This document shows positions 52,542 to 61,688 of a stretch of 64,000 nt of DNA, in pieces. Under the pieces are notes generated by a model. It was not told the DNA's origin. It saw only the letters and a list, made by a program, of their open reading frames with translations, and searched no databases. The position numbers and the translations under genes are program-made. The stretch spans positions 3,939,001-4,003,000 of the forward strand of contig NC_017671.1 in the NCBI RefSeq assembly GCF_000284595.1. Reading direction: 5' to 3'. Origin of the DNA: Stenotrophomonas maltophilia D457 (GTDB lineage Bacteria; Pseudomonadota; Gammaproteobacteria; Xanthomonadales; Xanthomonadaceae). The number at the start of each line of letters is the position of its first letter. Position 1 is the stretch's first letter.

Positions 52542-53951
52542 ATGGCATCGATGGTGTTGCGCGCCGCTCTTGGGATGGCGCTGGTTTCGTTGAGCACGGC
52601 ACCGACGATGGGCGCCTCGCGCTTCGTCGCCGATCCCTACCCCAGCACCTACCGGGCGCATCCCGATGCGCCGGTGCTGATCCAGAACGCCACCGTGCTC
52701 ACCGGCACCGGCCAGCGCCTGGACAACGCCGACGTGCTGCTGCGCGAGGGCCGCATCGCCGCCGTGGGCCGCCAGCTGCAGGCCGATGCCGGGGTCACCC
52801 GCATCGATGCGCGGGGCAAGTGGGTCACCCCGGGCCTGATCGACGTGCACTCGCACCTGGGCGTGTACCCCAGCCCGGGCGTCGGCGCGCACAGCGACGG
52901 CAACGAGATGACCGCACCGGTCACCGCCAATGTCTGGGCCGAGCACTCGGTGTGGCCGCAGGACCCGGGCTTCGCTACAGCCCTGGCCGGAGGCGTGACC
53001 AGCATGCAGGTGCTGCCTGGCTCGGCCAACCTGGTCGGTGGCCGTGGCGTGACCCTGAAGAACGTGCCGGCCATCACCTACCAGGCCATGAAATTCCCGG
53101 GTGCTCCGTGGGGGCTGAAAATGGCCTGCGGCGAGAACCCGAAACGGGTTTACGGCGAAGGCAAGGGCGTCGCCCCAGCCACGCGGATGGGCAACGTTGC
53201 CGGCTACCGCGCCGCCTTCATCGATGCTGCCGACTACATCGCCAAGAACAAACCCAAGCCGGCCAAGCGCAAGGGCTGGTTCGGCAGCGACAAGGGCGAC
53301 AGCGCCGGTGATGCCGGCGGCAAGCGCGATCTCAAGCTGGACACGCTGGCCGGCGCGATCGAAGGCGACATCCGCGTGCACATCCACTGCTACCGCGCCG
53401 ACGAGATGGCCACCATGCTCGACCTGGCCAAGGAATTCGGCTTCAAGGTGGCGGCCTTCCACCACGGCGTGGAGGCCTACAAGCTGGCCGACCGGCTGGC
53501 CGCCGACGGCGTCTGCGGTGCGCTGTGGGCCGACTGGTGGGGCTTCAAGATGGAAGCCTTCGATGGCATTCCGGAGAACATCGCACTGGTCGACCGGCCG
53601 AAGAACAGCTGCGCCATCGTCCATTCCGATTCGCCCGAAGGCATCCAGCGCCTGAACCAGGAAGCGGCCAAGGTGATCGCCGCCGCGCGCCGCGCGCACA
53701 TGCCGGAGATCACGCCCGAACATGCCATCACCTGGATGACGGCCAATGCCGCCAGAGCGCTGGGCATTGAAGGCCAGACCGGCACCCTGGAGGCCGGCAA
53801 GATGGCCGACGTAGTGGTGTGGAACGGCAACCCCTTCGGTTCCTACGCGCTGGCCGAACAGGTCTTCATCGACGGCCGCCGCCTGTACGACCGCAGTGCG
53901 CCGACAGCGACGCCGCGTTCCGATTTCCAGCTCGGCCAGGAGGTGCACTGA
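52542..53951 (+). CDS. Exported amidohydrolase family protein
   Basis: A 469-residue protein with a signal peptide of about 24 residues. The amidohydrolase beta-sandwich begins at VLIQNATVLTGTG, and the metal-binding HxH motif is intact at His103 and His105 (GLIDVHSHLG). Later metal and catalytic positions include IHCYRADEM, AFHHGVEAY and SDSPEG, and the C-terminal TGTLEAGKMADVVVWNGNPF is typical of the imidazolonepropionase/dihydroorotase-like group. Its stop shares bases with the ATG of the next gene (TGATG), so the two are coupled. Substrate unknown; likely periplasmic hydrolysis of a cyclic amide or peptide. Confidence 0.87.
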   Translation: MASMVLRAALGMALVSLSTAPTMGASRFVADPYPSTYRAHPDAPVLIQNATVLTGTGQRLDNADVLLREGRIAAVGRQLQADAGVTRIDARGKWVTPGLIDVHSHLGVYPSPGVGAHSDGNEMTAPVTANVWAEHSVWPQDPGFATALAGGVTSMQVLPGSANLVGGRGVTLKNVPAITYQAMKFPGAPWGLKMACGENPKRVYGEGKGVAPATRMGNVAGYRAAFIDAADYIAKNKPKPAKRKGWFGSDKGDSAGDAGGKRDLKLDTLAGAIEGDIRVHIHCYRADEMATMLDLAKEFGFKVAAFHHGVEAYKLADRLAADGVCGALWADWWGFKMEAFDGIPENIALVDRPKNSCAIVHSDSPEGIQRLNQEAAKVIAAARRAHMPEITPEHAITWMTANAARALGIEGQTGTLEAGKMADVVVWNGNPFGSYALAEQVFIDGRRLYDRSAPTATPRSDFQLGQEVH

Positions 53952-55213
53952 TGGGCGCGTTGAACAAGCGTCGCCGGGCTTGGCTCGGCGCTACGGTCAT
54001 GGTGCTGGCCTGCCTCTCCGCAGCTGCGCAGGCGCAGGACCTGCTGGTCCGCAACGCCACCGTACATACGGCCAGCGCGCGCGGCAGCCTGCAGCACGCC
54101 GATGTACTGGTGCAGGGCGGCATCATCCGCGCAGTCGGCAACGGGCTGTCCGCACCGGCCGGGGCCAACGTCGTCGAGGCCGATGGCCGCCCGCTGACAC
54201 CCGCGCTGTTCGGGGGCATCACCGAGATCGGCATCGAAGAAGTCTCCGGTGAAGCGAGCACGGTCGACAGCACGCTGAAGATCGGCGAACAACCGTTGCG
54301 CCCCGAATTCGATGTCACCCTGGCCTACAACCCGGCCTCGGTGCTGATCCCGGTGGCGCGCCTGGACGGCATCGGCTTCACCGCCCTGGGGGCCGCCACC
54401 GGTGGCGGCTTCGTCGCTGGCCAGGGCGGTGTGATGCGGCTGGACGGCAGCGCCGATCCCCTCGGGCCGCGCGCGCTGTTCCTGCGCCTGGGGTCGGCCG
54501 CAGTGGAACTGACCGGGCATTCGCGTGCGGCGCAATGGATGCTGCTGCAGCAGATGGTGGACGAGGCGCGTGGCCAGGTCGCCGCGGACTCACCGCATGC
54601 GCTGCTGACCCCGGCCGGGCGCCGCACGCTGGGCCGCTACCTGGCCGGCCAGGGCCGCATCGTGGTGGAGGTGGACCGTGCGGCGGACATCCGCCAGCTG
54701 CTGCGCTGGGCCGCCCGCGAGAAGGTGAAGATCGCCATTGCCGGTGGCAGCGAAGCCTGGCAGCTGGCACCGGAGCTGGCCGCCGCGCAGGTGCCGGTGT
54801 TCGTCGACGTGCTGTCCAACCTGCCGGCCAGCTTCGACCAGATCGGTGCAACCCTGGAAAATGCGGCACGCCTGCAACGGGCCGGCGTGGCGGTCTCGTT
54901 CGTGCAGCGTGGCGACGCCTCGCACAACGCCCGCAAGATGCGCCAGCTGGCCGGCAATGCCGTGGCCAATGGACTGCCCTGGGCCGACGGCCTGGCCGGC
55001 CTGACCCGGGTGCCGGCGCAGGCGTTCGGTGTGGCCGACCAGATCGGCAGCATCGAGCCGGGCAAGCGTGCCGACCTGGTGCTGTGGGAGGGCGACCCGC
55101 TGGACGTGGCGCACTATGCCGAACAGGTCTGGCTGGGCGGCCGGGCGATGCCGATGCGCTCGCGCCAGACCGAGCTGCGCGATCGCTACCTGCTGCGCAA
55201 CGCGCAGCCCTGA
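53951..55213 (+). CDS. Amidohydrolase-fold protein lacking metal-binding histidines
   Basis: A 420-residue exported protein (signal peptide about 1-28, ending AQA). It has the amidohydrolase frame at both ends: LLVRNATVHTAS at the start and IGSIEPGKRADLVLWEGDPL near the end. The position where its partner has GLIDVHSHLG instead reads ALFGGITEIGIEEV, with no HxH motif, so the metal centre is probably lost. The start at 53951 overlaps the stop of the preceding complete amidohydrolase. It is likely a non-catalytic or altered partner forming a heteromer with that protein. The reading frame is intact, so it is not simply decaying. Confidence 0.83.
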   Translation: MGALNKRRRAWLGATVMVLACLSAAAQAQDLLVRNATVHTASARGSLQHADVLVQGGIIRAVGNGLSAPAGANVVEADGRPLTPALFGGITEIGIEEVSGEASTVDSTLKIGEQPLRPEFDVTLAYNPASVLIPVARLDGIGFTALGAATGGGFVAGQGGVMRLDGSADPLGPRALFLRLGSAAVELTGHSRAAQWMLLQQMVDEARGQVAADSPHALLTPAGRRTLGRYLAGQGRIVVEVDRAADIRQLLRWAAREKVKIAIAGGSEAWQLAPELAAAQVPVFVDVLSNLPASFDQIGATLENAARLQRAGVAVSFVQRGDASHNARKMRQLAGNAVANGLPWADGLAGLTRVPAQAFGVADQIGSIEPGKRADLVLWEGDPLDVAHYAEQVWLGGRAMPMRSRQTELRDRYLLRNAQP

Positions 55214-55233
55214 CCGCATTGAAGGACACCACC

Positions 55234-55866
55234 ATGGCCACCCTGCGCTGGTATTTCGACTTCGTTTCGCCGTACTCCTACCTGCATTGGCAGAAGCTGA
55301 AGCAGCTGCCCGAGTTCCCGCGGATCCAGCCGGTGCCGATCGCCTTTGGTGCCGTGCTGCATCACCTGGGCAACCTCGGGCCGGCCGAGATTCCGGCCAA
55401 GCGCCGCTTCATCTACCGCCAGCTGCTGTGGACCGCGCAGGCCGAAGGCACACCGCTGCGGTTCCCGCCGGGCCACCCGTTCAATCCGCTGTCTGCCCTG
55501 CGCCTGTGCCTGGCCGCGGGTGGCAGCGCACGGGCGGTGGACGTGCTGTTCGACTGGATCTGGCGCGACGGCAATGCCGCCGACAGCGCCGAGGCCCTGC
55601 GCGAACCAGCCGCGCGGCTGGGGATCGAGGATGTCGCCAGCGCCATCGCGACTCCCGCGGTCAAGGAGCAGCTGCGGAGGAACACCGAAGCCGCCATTGC
55701 AACCGGCGTGTTCGGCGTGCCGACCCTGGCCATCGATGGCGAACTGTTCTGGGGCAACGACGCCCACCCACTGATGGCGGCGGTGCTGGCCGACCCGGAT
55801 CTGCTGCGGCAGCCCGAATGGCAGCGCCTGGCCGAGCTTCCGGTGGCCGTGCAGCGCAGTCGCTGA
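55234..55866 (+). CDS. 2-hydroxychromene-2-carboxylate isomerase/DsbA-like thioredoxin-fold protein
   Basis: A 210-residue protein of the DsbA/HCCA isomerase group. The N-terminal FDFVSPYSYLHW has serine where DsbA has its first active-site cysteine, as in HCCA isomerases and kappa-class glutathione transferases. The cis-proline loop is GVFGVPTLA, followed by LFWGNDA. It probably uses glutathione and acts in breakdown of aromatic compounds or detoxification. The gene follows the amidohydrolase pair by 20 bp with GAAGGA ahead of the ATG and may share their transcript. No aromatic degradation gene is nearby. Confidence 0.87.
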   Translation: MATLRWYFDFVSPYSYLHWQKLKQLPEFPRIQPVPIAFGAVLHHLGNLGPAEIPAKRRFIYRQLLWTAQAEGTPLRFPPGHPFNPLSALRLCLAAGGSARAVDVLFDWIWRDGNAADSAEALREPAARLGIEDVASAIATPAVKEQLRRNTEAAIATGVFGVPTLAIDGELFWGNDAHPLMAAVLADPDLLRQPEWQRLAELPVAVQRSR

Positions 55867-55961
55867 ACAGGGCGTGCCGCGTTTCCCTCGCGCGCCACGC
55901 CAGACTTTGAGATAGATTTCACATTTCCGAACCTACAACCGCCCTGGAGGGGGAGCCGCGG

Positions 55962-56903
55962 ATGCGCATCGGAATCGTCGTCGACTCGGCCTGCGACCTG
56001 CCGCAGGACTTCATTGCCGAGCACAACATCGTGCTGCTGCCGATCACCGTACGGATCGGCGAAGCCGTGCTGGCCGATCATCGCGATGAGCAGGCCACCC
56101 TGAGCTTCCTGCACGCGCATGTGGCCGAACATGGCGCTGAAGCGGAAACCATCCCCTTCAGCGTCAACCAGATCCGCGACCTGTTCCTGCAGCAGCTGGT
56201 GATCGATTACGACCACGTGTTCTGCATGACCATCACCAAGACCCGCAGCCCGATCCACGACAACGCGCTGCAGGCCAGCTTCGCCATCCTCAACGATTAC
56301 AAGCCGGTGCGGCAGGCAGCGGGCTACAACTCGCCGTTCGCGCTGCGCGTACTTGATACCCAGAACCTGTTCGCCGCGCAGGCCGTGACCGCGGTGGAGG
56401 CTGTCCGCCTGCGTGACAGTGGCGCCAGCGTGCAGCAGATCCGCGAACGGCTGGAAGAACTGGCCGGCAACGTGCACGGCTACATGATCACCCGCGACCT
56501 GTACTACATGCGCGCACGCGCGCGGCACAAGGGCGACCGCAGTGTCGGCCTGCTCAGCGCGGAACTGGGCAGTGCGCTGGACATCAAGCCGGTGCTGCAC
56601 GGCTACCGTGGCGAGACCGGGCCGGTGGCCAAGATCAAGGGCTTCGACAGCGCCGTGCAGAAGCTGTTCGCGGTGGTCGGCCAGCGCGTGCGTGCCGGGC
56701 TGATGACGCCGACGGTGTGCGTCAGCTACGGCGGCGAACTGGACGAGCTGCGCAGCCTGCCCGGCTATGCACAGATGAAAGAGGTCTGCGCCGGCCATGG
56801 CGTGACCGTGTACGAATCGGTGATGAGCCTGACCGGCATGGTCAACGTCGGCAAGGGCGCGGTCACCGTGGGATTTGCCGATGGGCCGCATCGGTTCGAA
56901 TGA
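55962..56903 (+). CDS. DegV family fatty-acid-binding protein
   Basis: A 313-residue DegV/FakB-like protein. The N-terminal GIVVDSACDLPQDFI and the fatty-acid-headgroup motif TITKTRSPIHDNA (in place of the usual SS.LSGT) are visible, with the C-terminal GKGAVTVGF strand. Family members bind fatty acids and in Firmicutes feed a kinase, FakA, but no FakA-like gene is adjacent and Xanthomonad members have no settled role. The start follows GGAGGGGGAGCC at 55947-55958. Confidence 0.85.
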   Translation: MRIGIVVDSACDLPQDFIAEHNIVLLPITVRIGEAVLADHRDEQATLSFLHAHVAEHGAEAETIPFSVNQIRDLFLQQLVIDYDHVFCMTITKTRSPIHDNALQASFAILNDYKPVRQAAGYNSPFALRVLDTQNLFAAQAVTAVEAVRLRDSGASVQQIRERLEELAGNVHGYMITRDLYYMRARARHKGDRSVGLLSAELGSALDIKPVLHGYRGETGPVAKIKGFDSAVQKLFAVVGQRVRAGLMTPTVCVSYGGELDELRSLPGYAQMKEVCAGHGVTVYESVMSLTGMVNVGKGAVTVGFADGPHRFE

Positions 56904-56980
56904 GCGCTGGCCACGGCAGGAATCTGCACATCGATTCCACCCCGACTGTGCCAGCCTTGCCGCACTTCAAGGAGAACTCC

Positions 56981-57319
56981 ATGCCTGCGCAGTACCACAT
57001 CAGCCTGCCCGATCCGTCCAAGGCCCGCGGCAACGACCCTGACCTGTCCTTCCATTCCCAGGGCGCCGCCGGTTTCGCCGAAGAGCTGCAGGATGCCCTG
57101 CGCAGCGGCACGCTGTTCGAACGCTGGAAGGCCAAGCAGCCCGACCCGGATGCGGTGGAACCGCAGTGGGGCGTGACCGACCCGGAGGCCACCGTGACCG
57201 GCGAGCAGAAGGACCTGCGCATCAACCTGGTCGCCACCACCCGCATCGACAGTGACGTGTTCAAGCAGCGCCTGCGCCTGCTGGCCGGCAGCCACTGGGA
57301 ACTGCGCGACGTGCGTTGA
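56981..57319 (+). CDS. Conserved-looking hypothetical protein, 112 residues
   Basis: A small acidic, soluble protein with no signal peptide and no motif that I recognise. It begins YHISLPDPSKARG, has an even mix of charged residues and ends with ATTRIDSDVFKQRLRLLAGSHW. Codon use matches its neighbours and it has a strong ribosome-binding site (AAGGAG at 56969-56974, 6 bp before the ATG), so I believe it is a real gene. It follows the DegV gene by 77 bp. No function is proposed. Confidence 0.78.
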   Translation: MPAQYHISLPDPSKARGNDPDLSFHSQGAAGFAEELQDALRSGTLFERWKAKQPDPDAVEPQWGVTDPEATVTGEQKDLRINLVATTRIDSDVFKQRLRLLAGSHWELRDVR

Positions 57320-57330
57320 GGCACCCGCCC

Positions 57331-57496
57331 GCCGGGCATGGCCCGGCGCTACCGTGCCCGTGTCGTGATCGACCCGGTGCCGATGACCATGCTCTGGTAG
57401 ACGCCACCCTTGGTTGGCGCTCCAAAAAAACTGCCAACCAAGGTTGGCAACTACCGACGAACCGCCGGGCATGGCCCGGCGTTTCCCTATCGCTAC
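57331..57496. repeat. Cluster of SMAG-type repeats between the hypothetical gene and the pump operon
   Basis: Elements lie at 57331-57352 (inverted, GCCGGGCATGGCCCGGC core, ending CTAC), 57397-57422 (GTAG head, CCTTGGTTGG core), 57432-57454 (inverted, CCAACCAAGGTTGG core) and about 57463-57496 (inverted, GCCGGGCATGGCCCGGC core, interrupted before CTAC). The last overlaps the stop of the NodT-type gene. Confidence 0.8.
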
Positions 57497-58905
57497 CAGC
57501 CGCCACCGAGCGCGCGGTACAGCTCCACCCGCGCGATCGCGGCGGCGGCCTGGCTGTTGGCCAGCGCGGCCTGGTTGTCCAGCGCGATGCGCTGGGTGGT
57601 CAGCACGTCCAGCATGTCGACCACGCCGGCCTGGTACTGCCGGCGCGCCGCCCCCAGTGCCGTCTCGCTCTCATCCACCGCCACGTGCAGCTGCACCGTG
57701 CGCTGCTGCTCGGCACTGTAGCCGTCCATGGCGTCGTCCACCTCATGCCAGGCCTGCAACACGGTACGGCGGAACTGCAGGGCCGACTGTTGCTGCTGCA
57801 GCCTGCTCAGCGCGAGGTTCGCCTTCAGCCGCCCGCCCTGGAAGATCGGCAGGCTGATCGACGGCCCGATGCTGAAACGGTGCGCGTTCCAGCCATCCAG
57901 GTCATCCAGCTGCTTGGCCTGGAAGCCTGCGTCACCATTCAAGGTGATGCGCGGCAGGAAACTGGCCTTGGCCACGCCGATGCCGGCCGTTGCCGCATGC
58001 AGTGCCGCCTCGGCACGACGGATGTCCGGGCGACGCTCGGCCAGTTCACTCGGCAGACCCACCGCCACCGCTGGCAACGCCGGCCAGTCACGGCGTGCAT
58101 CCTGCAGCTGCGCGTCCAGCGCCTGCGGCGGCTGTGCCAGCAGGAACGCCAGCGCATTGCGCAGCTGCGATTCGCGATGCCGCAGCGGCGCGATGCGCGC
58201 CTGCAGCGAAGCCACCTGCGCGGCCGCGCTGGACACCTGCAGCGTGCTGGCCACGCCCTGCCGCTGGCGCGCCTCGGTCAGGCGTTTGATGTCATGCGCG
58301 ATGCTGAGGTTGTCCTCGGTGATCGCCAGCAGCTGCCGCGTCGCACGCAGCTGCAGGTAATCACGCGCGGTTTCCGCCAGCAGCGCGATGCGCACGGCGT
58401 GTGCATCCTCCTCGGCCATCTGCACGCGTGCGTCGGCCGCTTCCACCTGGCGCCGAACGCGGCCCCACAGGTCCAGTTCCCAGCCCAGGCCGATACCGGC
58501 CTGGAACAGCCCGTAGTCATCACGGCCGCCGTTGCCGGACGGATCATTCAGGCCCACCTCGCTGTTGCGTGCACGCACGCCACTGGCGCTCGCGCTGACG
58601 CTGGGCAGGTGATCGGCGGCGGTGATGCCGCGCGCGGTGCGGCTCTGCTGCACGCGGTTGGCGGCCAGCTGCAGGTCCAGGTTGGCCGCCAGCACCTGAT
58701 GGGCCAGCTGCCCCAGCAGCGGATCGTCGAAGCCGGCCCACCAGGCGGCGTCCTGATCGATGGCGTTGCCGGCGACAGCCCCACCCTGCCAGTGGCCGGG
58801 CAGTTCCGCCTGCGGGCGTACGAAGTCCGGGCCCATCGCGCAGGCAGCCAGGGCCGTGCACAGGCTGGCCGCAACGAAGGTGCGGAAAACGGTAATGGCG
58901 CTCAT
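57493..58905 (-). CDS. NodT-family outer-membrane efflux lipoprotein
   Basis: A 470-residue TolC-like outer-membrane factor. A lipoprotein signal with lipobox LAAC puts the lipidated residue at Cys22, followed by MGPDFVRPQ, a typical beginning of the NodT/OprM family. The body has two long helical repeats (AANRVQQSRTA and SLPIFQGGRLKANLALSRLQ as examples). It overlaps the adaptor gene by 4 bp (ATGA) and so is part of a three-gene pump operon. It is distinct from the TolC at 8115-9473. The TAG stop lies at the head of an interrupted repeat. Confidence 0.9.
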   Translation of the reverse strand: MSAITVFRTFVAASLCTALAACAMGPDFVRPQAELPGHWQGGAVAGNAIDQDAAWWAGFDDPLLGQLAHQVLAANLDLQLAANRVQQSRTARGITAADHLPSVSASASGVRARNSEVGLNDPSGNGGRDDYGLFQAGIGLGWELDLWGRVRRQVEAADARVQMAEEDAHAVRIALLAETARDYLQLRATRQLLAITEDNLSIAHDIKRLTEARQRQGVASTLQVSSAAAQVASLQARIAPLRHRESQLRNALAFLLAQPPQALDAQLQDARRDWPALPAVAVGLPSELAERRPDIRRAEAALHAATAGIGVAKASFLPRITLNGDAGFQAKQLDDLDGWNAHRFSIGPSISLPIFQGGRLKANLALSRLQQQQSALQFRRTVLQAWHEVDDAMDGYSAEQQRTVQLHVAVDESETALGAARRQYQAGVVDMLDVLTTQRIALDNQAALANSQAAAAIARVELYRALGGGW

Positions 58906-59984
58906 GCGCCCTCCCCGCGCTTGTGGCCCGGTCCGTGCTGCATGCTCTGCGCACGCGCGCGGCTGCCCAGGTCAACGCTGGCTTCCACCGACATGCCGGC
59001 ACGCAGCTGGTCCAGCAGCGGCTGGCCCGGCTCCAGCACGATCTTCACCGGAATGCGCTGCACCACCTTGGTGAAGTTGCCGGTGGCGTTCTCTGGTGCG
59101 ACTGCAGCAAAGGTGACGCCGGTGGCTGGTGCAATGCTGTCGATGTGCCCGCGCAGCGGCGTGCCCGGGAATACGTCCACCTTCAGTTCGACCTGCTGGC
59201 CGGCCTGCATGCGGGTCATCTGTGTTTCCTGGAAGTTGGCGACCACGAAGGCGCGCTTCAGCGGGACCACCGCAGCCACCGGCGTACCCGGGGTCAGGTA
59301 GGCACCGACGCGCACTGCGCGGCGACCGACCATGCCATCGATCGGCGCGCGCAGCACGGTGTGCGACAGATCCAGTTCGGCGCGTGCCTGTGCCGCTTCT
59401 GCACGCTGCACCGCCGCCTGTGCAGCCTGCACGCCCGCGCTGAGGATGTCGGTGCGCTGGCGTGCGGTCGACAGTGCGGCCTGGCCCTGCTGCAGATGCG
59501 CACTGGCCACGGCCTGCTTCGACTGCGCCTGCTGCGCGTTCTGCACGGTACCGGCGCCATCACGGGCCAGTTCGCGGTAACGCTGCTGGTCGGCACTGGC
59601 CAGGGTCAGTTCGGAACGGCTGACATCGACGCTGGCCCTGGCCTGCGCGATCAGCGAGTCCTGCTGGGCCAGTGCGGCCTGCGCATTGGCCAGCTGCGCA
59701 CGGGCATTGGCAAGGTCGGCACGCGCAGCCTGCAGTGCCACCTGGTAGTCGCGGTCGTCGATGCGGGCAAGGACGTCGCCGGCCTTCACCGACTGGTTGT
59801 CCTCTACCTCCACGGCACTGACGAAGCCGGCAATCTTCGGCGCTACCAGGGTGTAGTCGGCCACCACGTACGCATTGTTGGTGGTCTGGTGACCGCCATC
59901 GCGCAGCAGCAGCCACGCGCCGATGGCCAGGGCCAGCACGCCCAGGCCCAGGCCGGTGTTGAGAGGGGTTCGATTGATCGTCAT
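58902..59984 (-). CDS. EmrA/HlyD-type efflux adaptor protein
   Basis: A 360-residue membrane fusion protein with a single N-terminal helix (about 10-27). A lipoyl half-motif VEDNQSVKAGDVLARIDDRD precedes a long coiled-coil hairpin (about 80-200) and the second half-motif is near DLSHTVLRAPIDGMVGRRAV (core RAPIDG). The barrel domain with ATGVTFAAVAPENATGNFTKVVQRIPVKI, of which the core is PENATGNFTKVVQRIPV, is characteristic of EmrA-like adaptors. It joins the DHA2 transporter (22 bp upstream) to the NodT-type channel. Confidence 0.9.
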   Translation of the reverse strand: MTINRTPLNTGLGLGVLALAIGAWLLLRDGGHQTTNNAYVVADYTLVAPKIAGFVSAVEVEDNQSVKAGDVLARIDDRDYQVALQAARADLANARAQLANAQAALAQQDSLIAQARASVDVSRSELTLASADQQRYRELARDGAGTVQNAQQAQSKQAVASAHLQQGQAALSTARQRTDILSAGVQAAQAAVQRAEAAQARAELDLSHTVLRAPIDGMVGRRAVRVGAYLTPGTPVAAVVPLKRAFVVANFQETQMTRMQAGQQVELKVDVFPGTPLRGHIDSIAPATGVTFAAVAPENATGNFTKVVQRIPVKIVLEPGQPLLDQLRAGMSVEASVDLGSRARAQSMQHGPGHKRGEGA

Positions 59985-60005
59985 GAGGGGGTTCCTGCGA
60001 AAGGT

Positions 60006-61535
60006 TCAGGCCACGGCGCGTGGCGGATGGATGCGGGTGGGCATCCAGGCAATGAGGGGAATGAAGGCCAGCGCCACCAGTGCGACCACCCAGTACAGGT
60101 CGGCAGAAGTCAGCGCCTGTACCTGTGCATGCAGGCGCGCGCCCAGCTGCGGGCCATCGGCCAGCCACGGTTGCTCGCCCAGGCGGTCGACCAGCACGGT
60201 GGAATGGAAATGACGGCGGCCTTGGGCGATGGCATCCAGTACGCCACCGGCGAGCACCGCAGCGAAGCCCTTGACCGTGTTGAACCAGGCCGAGGCAAAC
60301 GGGCCATCCTGTGGCGCCAGGCCGCCGGTGGCCAGCATCAGCAGCGGCAGCACCGCCATCGGCTGGGCAAACACCTGCAGCAGCTGCACCCACAGGAAGT
60401 TGTCGCGGATCCAGGCCACGTCCAGGTGCGAGCCCAGCCAGCAGGCCAGTGCCAGCATCGCCAGGCCGGTGGCCTGCACCCAGCGGCAGTCCACCGCGCG
60501 GATGTTCAACAGGGCCGCCACCAGCGGCAGCGCGATCACCTGTGGCAGTGCCACCCACAGCAGCATCGGTGCGGTCTGCAGCGGCCGGTAGCCCTGCACG
60601 CTGGCCAGGAAGCCGGACGGGATCGAGATCACCGCCAGCAGCACGAACAGCACGCCACCCAGCGTGACCAGCGAGTAGCTGAGATTGCGATTGGCCAACA
60701 ACTGCAGCTTGAAGAACGGCAGCGGGTGGAACCATTCGTTGATCATGAACAGCACCATCAGGCCGGCACCGCCACCGATCATCAGCGTGATCATCGGCGA
60801 ATCGAACCAGTTCAGCCGCGGGCCCTGCACCAGGCCCAGCACCAGCAGCACCAGCGCCGGCAGGCCGAGCAGCAGCCCAACGCCATCGAACTGGGCGAAG
60901 CGTTCCAGCCGCAGCGGGTCCTGTGGCAGACCCCAGCCGACCATCGCCATGGCGGCCAGGCAGTACGGCACGATCTGCCAGAACGCCCAGTGCCAGCCCA
61001 CCTGCTCGACCCAGAACGCGGCCAGCGGCGTGCCCATGCTCGGGCCGAACGTCGCCGTCAACGCGTAGCCGGCCAGGCCGTACAGCTTGATGCCAGGCGG
61101 CAGGAAGCGCAGCGCCACGCTCATCAGCAACGGCGGCAGTGCACCGCCGCACAGGCCCTGCAATGCACGCAGCAGCAGGAACACCTGCAGGTTCGGGGCG
61201 AGCGGGCACAGCACGCCCAGCACCATGAAGCCACCGATCATCGCCAGCGCGAAACGGCGCAGCGAGAACGTGGCGGCACACCACGGCGCGAAGGCCATCG
61301 CGCTGACCGACATCGCGCTGTAGAGGGCGACGATCCAGCTGCCGTCGTCGACGCTGAAACCCATCGCGCCACGGATGTCGGCCAGCGCGACCTTGGTGAT
61401 GTTCTCGTTGAAGCCGGACACCAGCACCGCCAGCAGCACGCCACACAGGCCGACCAGAATGCGGCGATCGAGCCCGGGGGCGGCGGCAGGACGGGGCGCT
61501 GCGGCGGCCGGGACAGCGGCGGCCGGCGCACTCAT
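60006..61535 (-). CDS. DHA2-family MFS multidrug transporter (EmrB-like)
   Basis: A 509-residue major-facilitator drug transporter with 14 predicted helices. An alanine/proline-rich N-terminal stretch of about 25 residues precedes helix 1, which has SGFNENITKVALADI (the family D-motif is altered) and RALQGLCGGALPPLL marks helix 4. Motif C, usual GPxxGG, appears as FGPSMGTPLAAF. It exports drugs or other hydrophobic compounds with the adaptor and outer-membrane protein behind it. The ATG at 61535 is preferred over 61562. It is the first gene of the pump operon, with a LysR gene 153 bp upstream on the same strand. Confidence 0.9.
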   Translation of the reverse strand: MSAPAAAVPAAAAPRPAAAPGLDRRILVGLCGVLLAVLVSGFNENITKVALADIRGAMGFSVDDGSWIVALYSAMSVSAMAFAPWCAATFSLRRFALAMIGGFMVLGVLCPLAPNLQVFLLLRALQGLCGGALPPLLMSVALRFLPPGIKLYGLAGYALTATFGPSMGTPLAAFWVEQVGWHWAFWQIVPYCLAAMAMVGWGLPQDPLRLERFAQFDGVGLLLGLPALVLLVLGLVQGPRLNWFDSPMITLMIGGGAGLMVLFMINEWFHPLPFFKLQLLANRNLSYSLVTLGGVLFVLLAVISIPSGFLASVQGYRPLQTAPMLLWVALPQVIALPLVAALLNIRAVDCRWVQATGLAMLALACWLGSHLDVAWIRDNFLWVQLLQVFAQPMAVLPLLMLATGGLAPQDGPFASAWFNTVKGFAAVLAGGVLDAIAQGRRHFHSTVLVDRLGEQPWLADGPQLGARLHAQVQALTSADLYWVVALVALAFIPLIAWMPTRIHPPRAVA

Positions 61536-61688
61536 CGCCAGGCACCGATCCGTGCAGTGCACGGCATGTTGAGGGTCATTGGAATGCGCTCAGTGAAACT
61601 CCGGGGAGCGCAGTCTAGGGAGCCGGTACCCTGTGAAAAATGGCGTCGCCGGCATCCCAGGCGTGCGTCCAGCGCACGCCTGCGGGTC

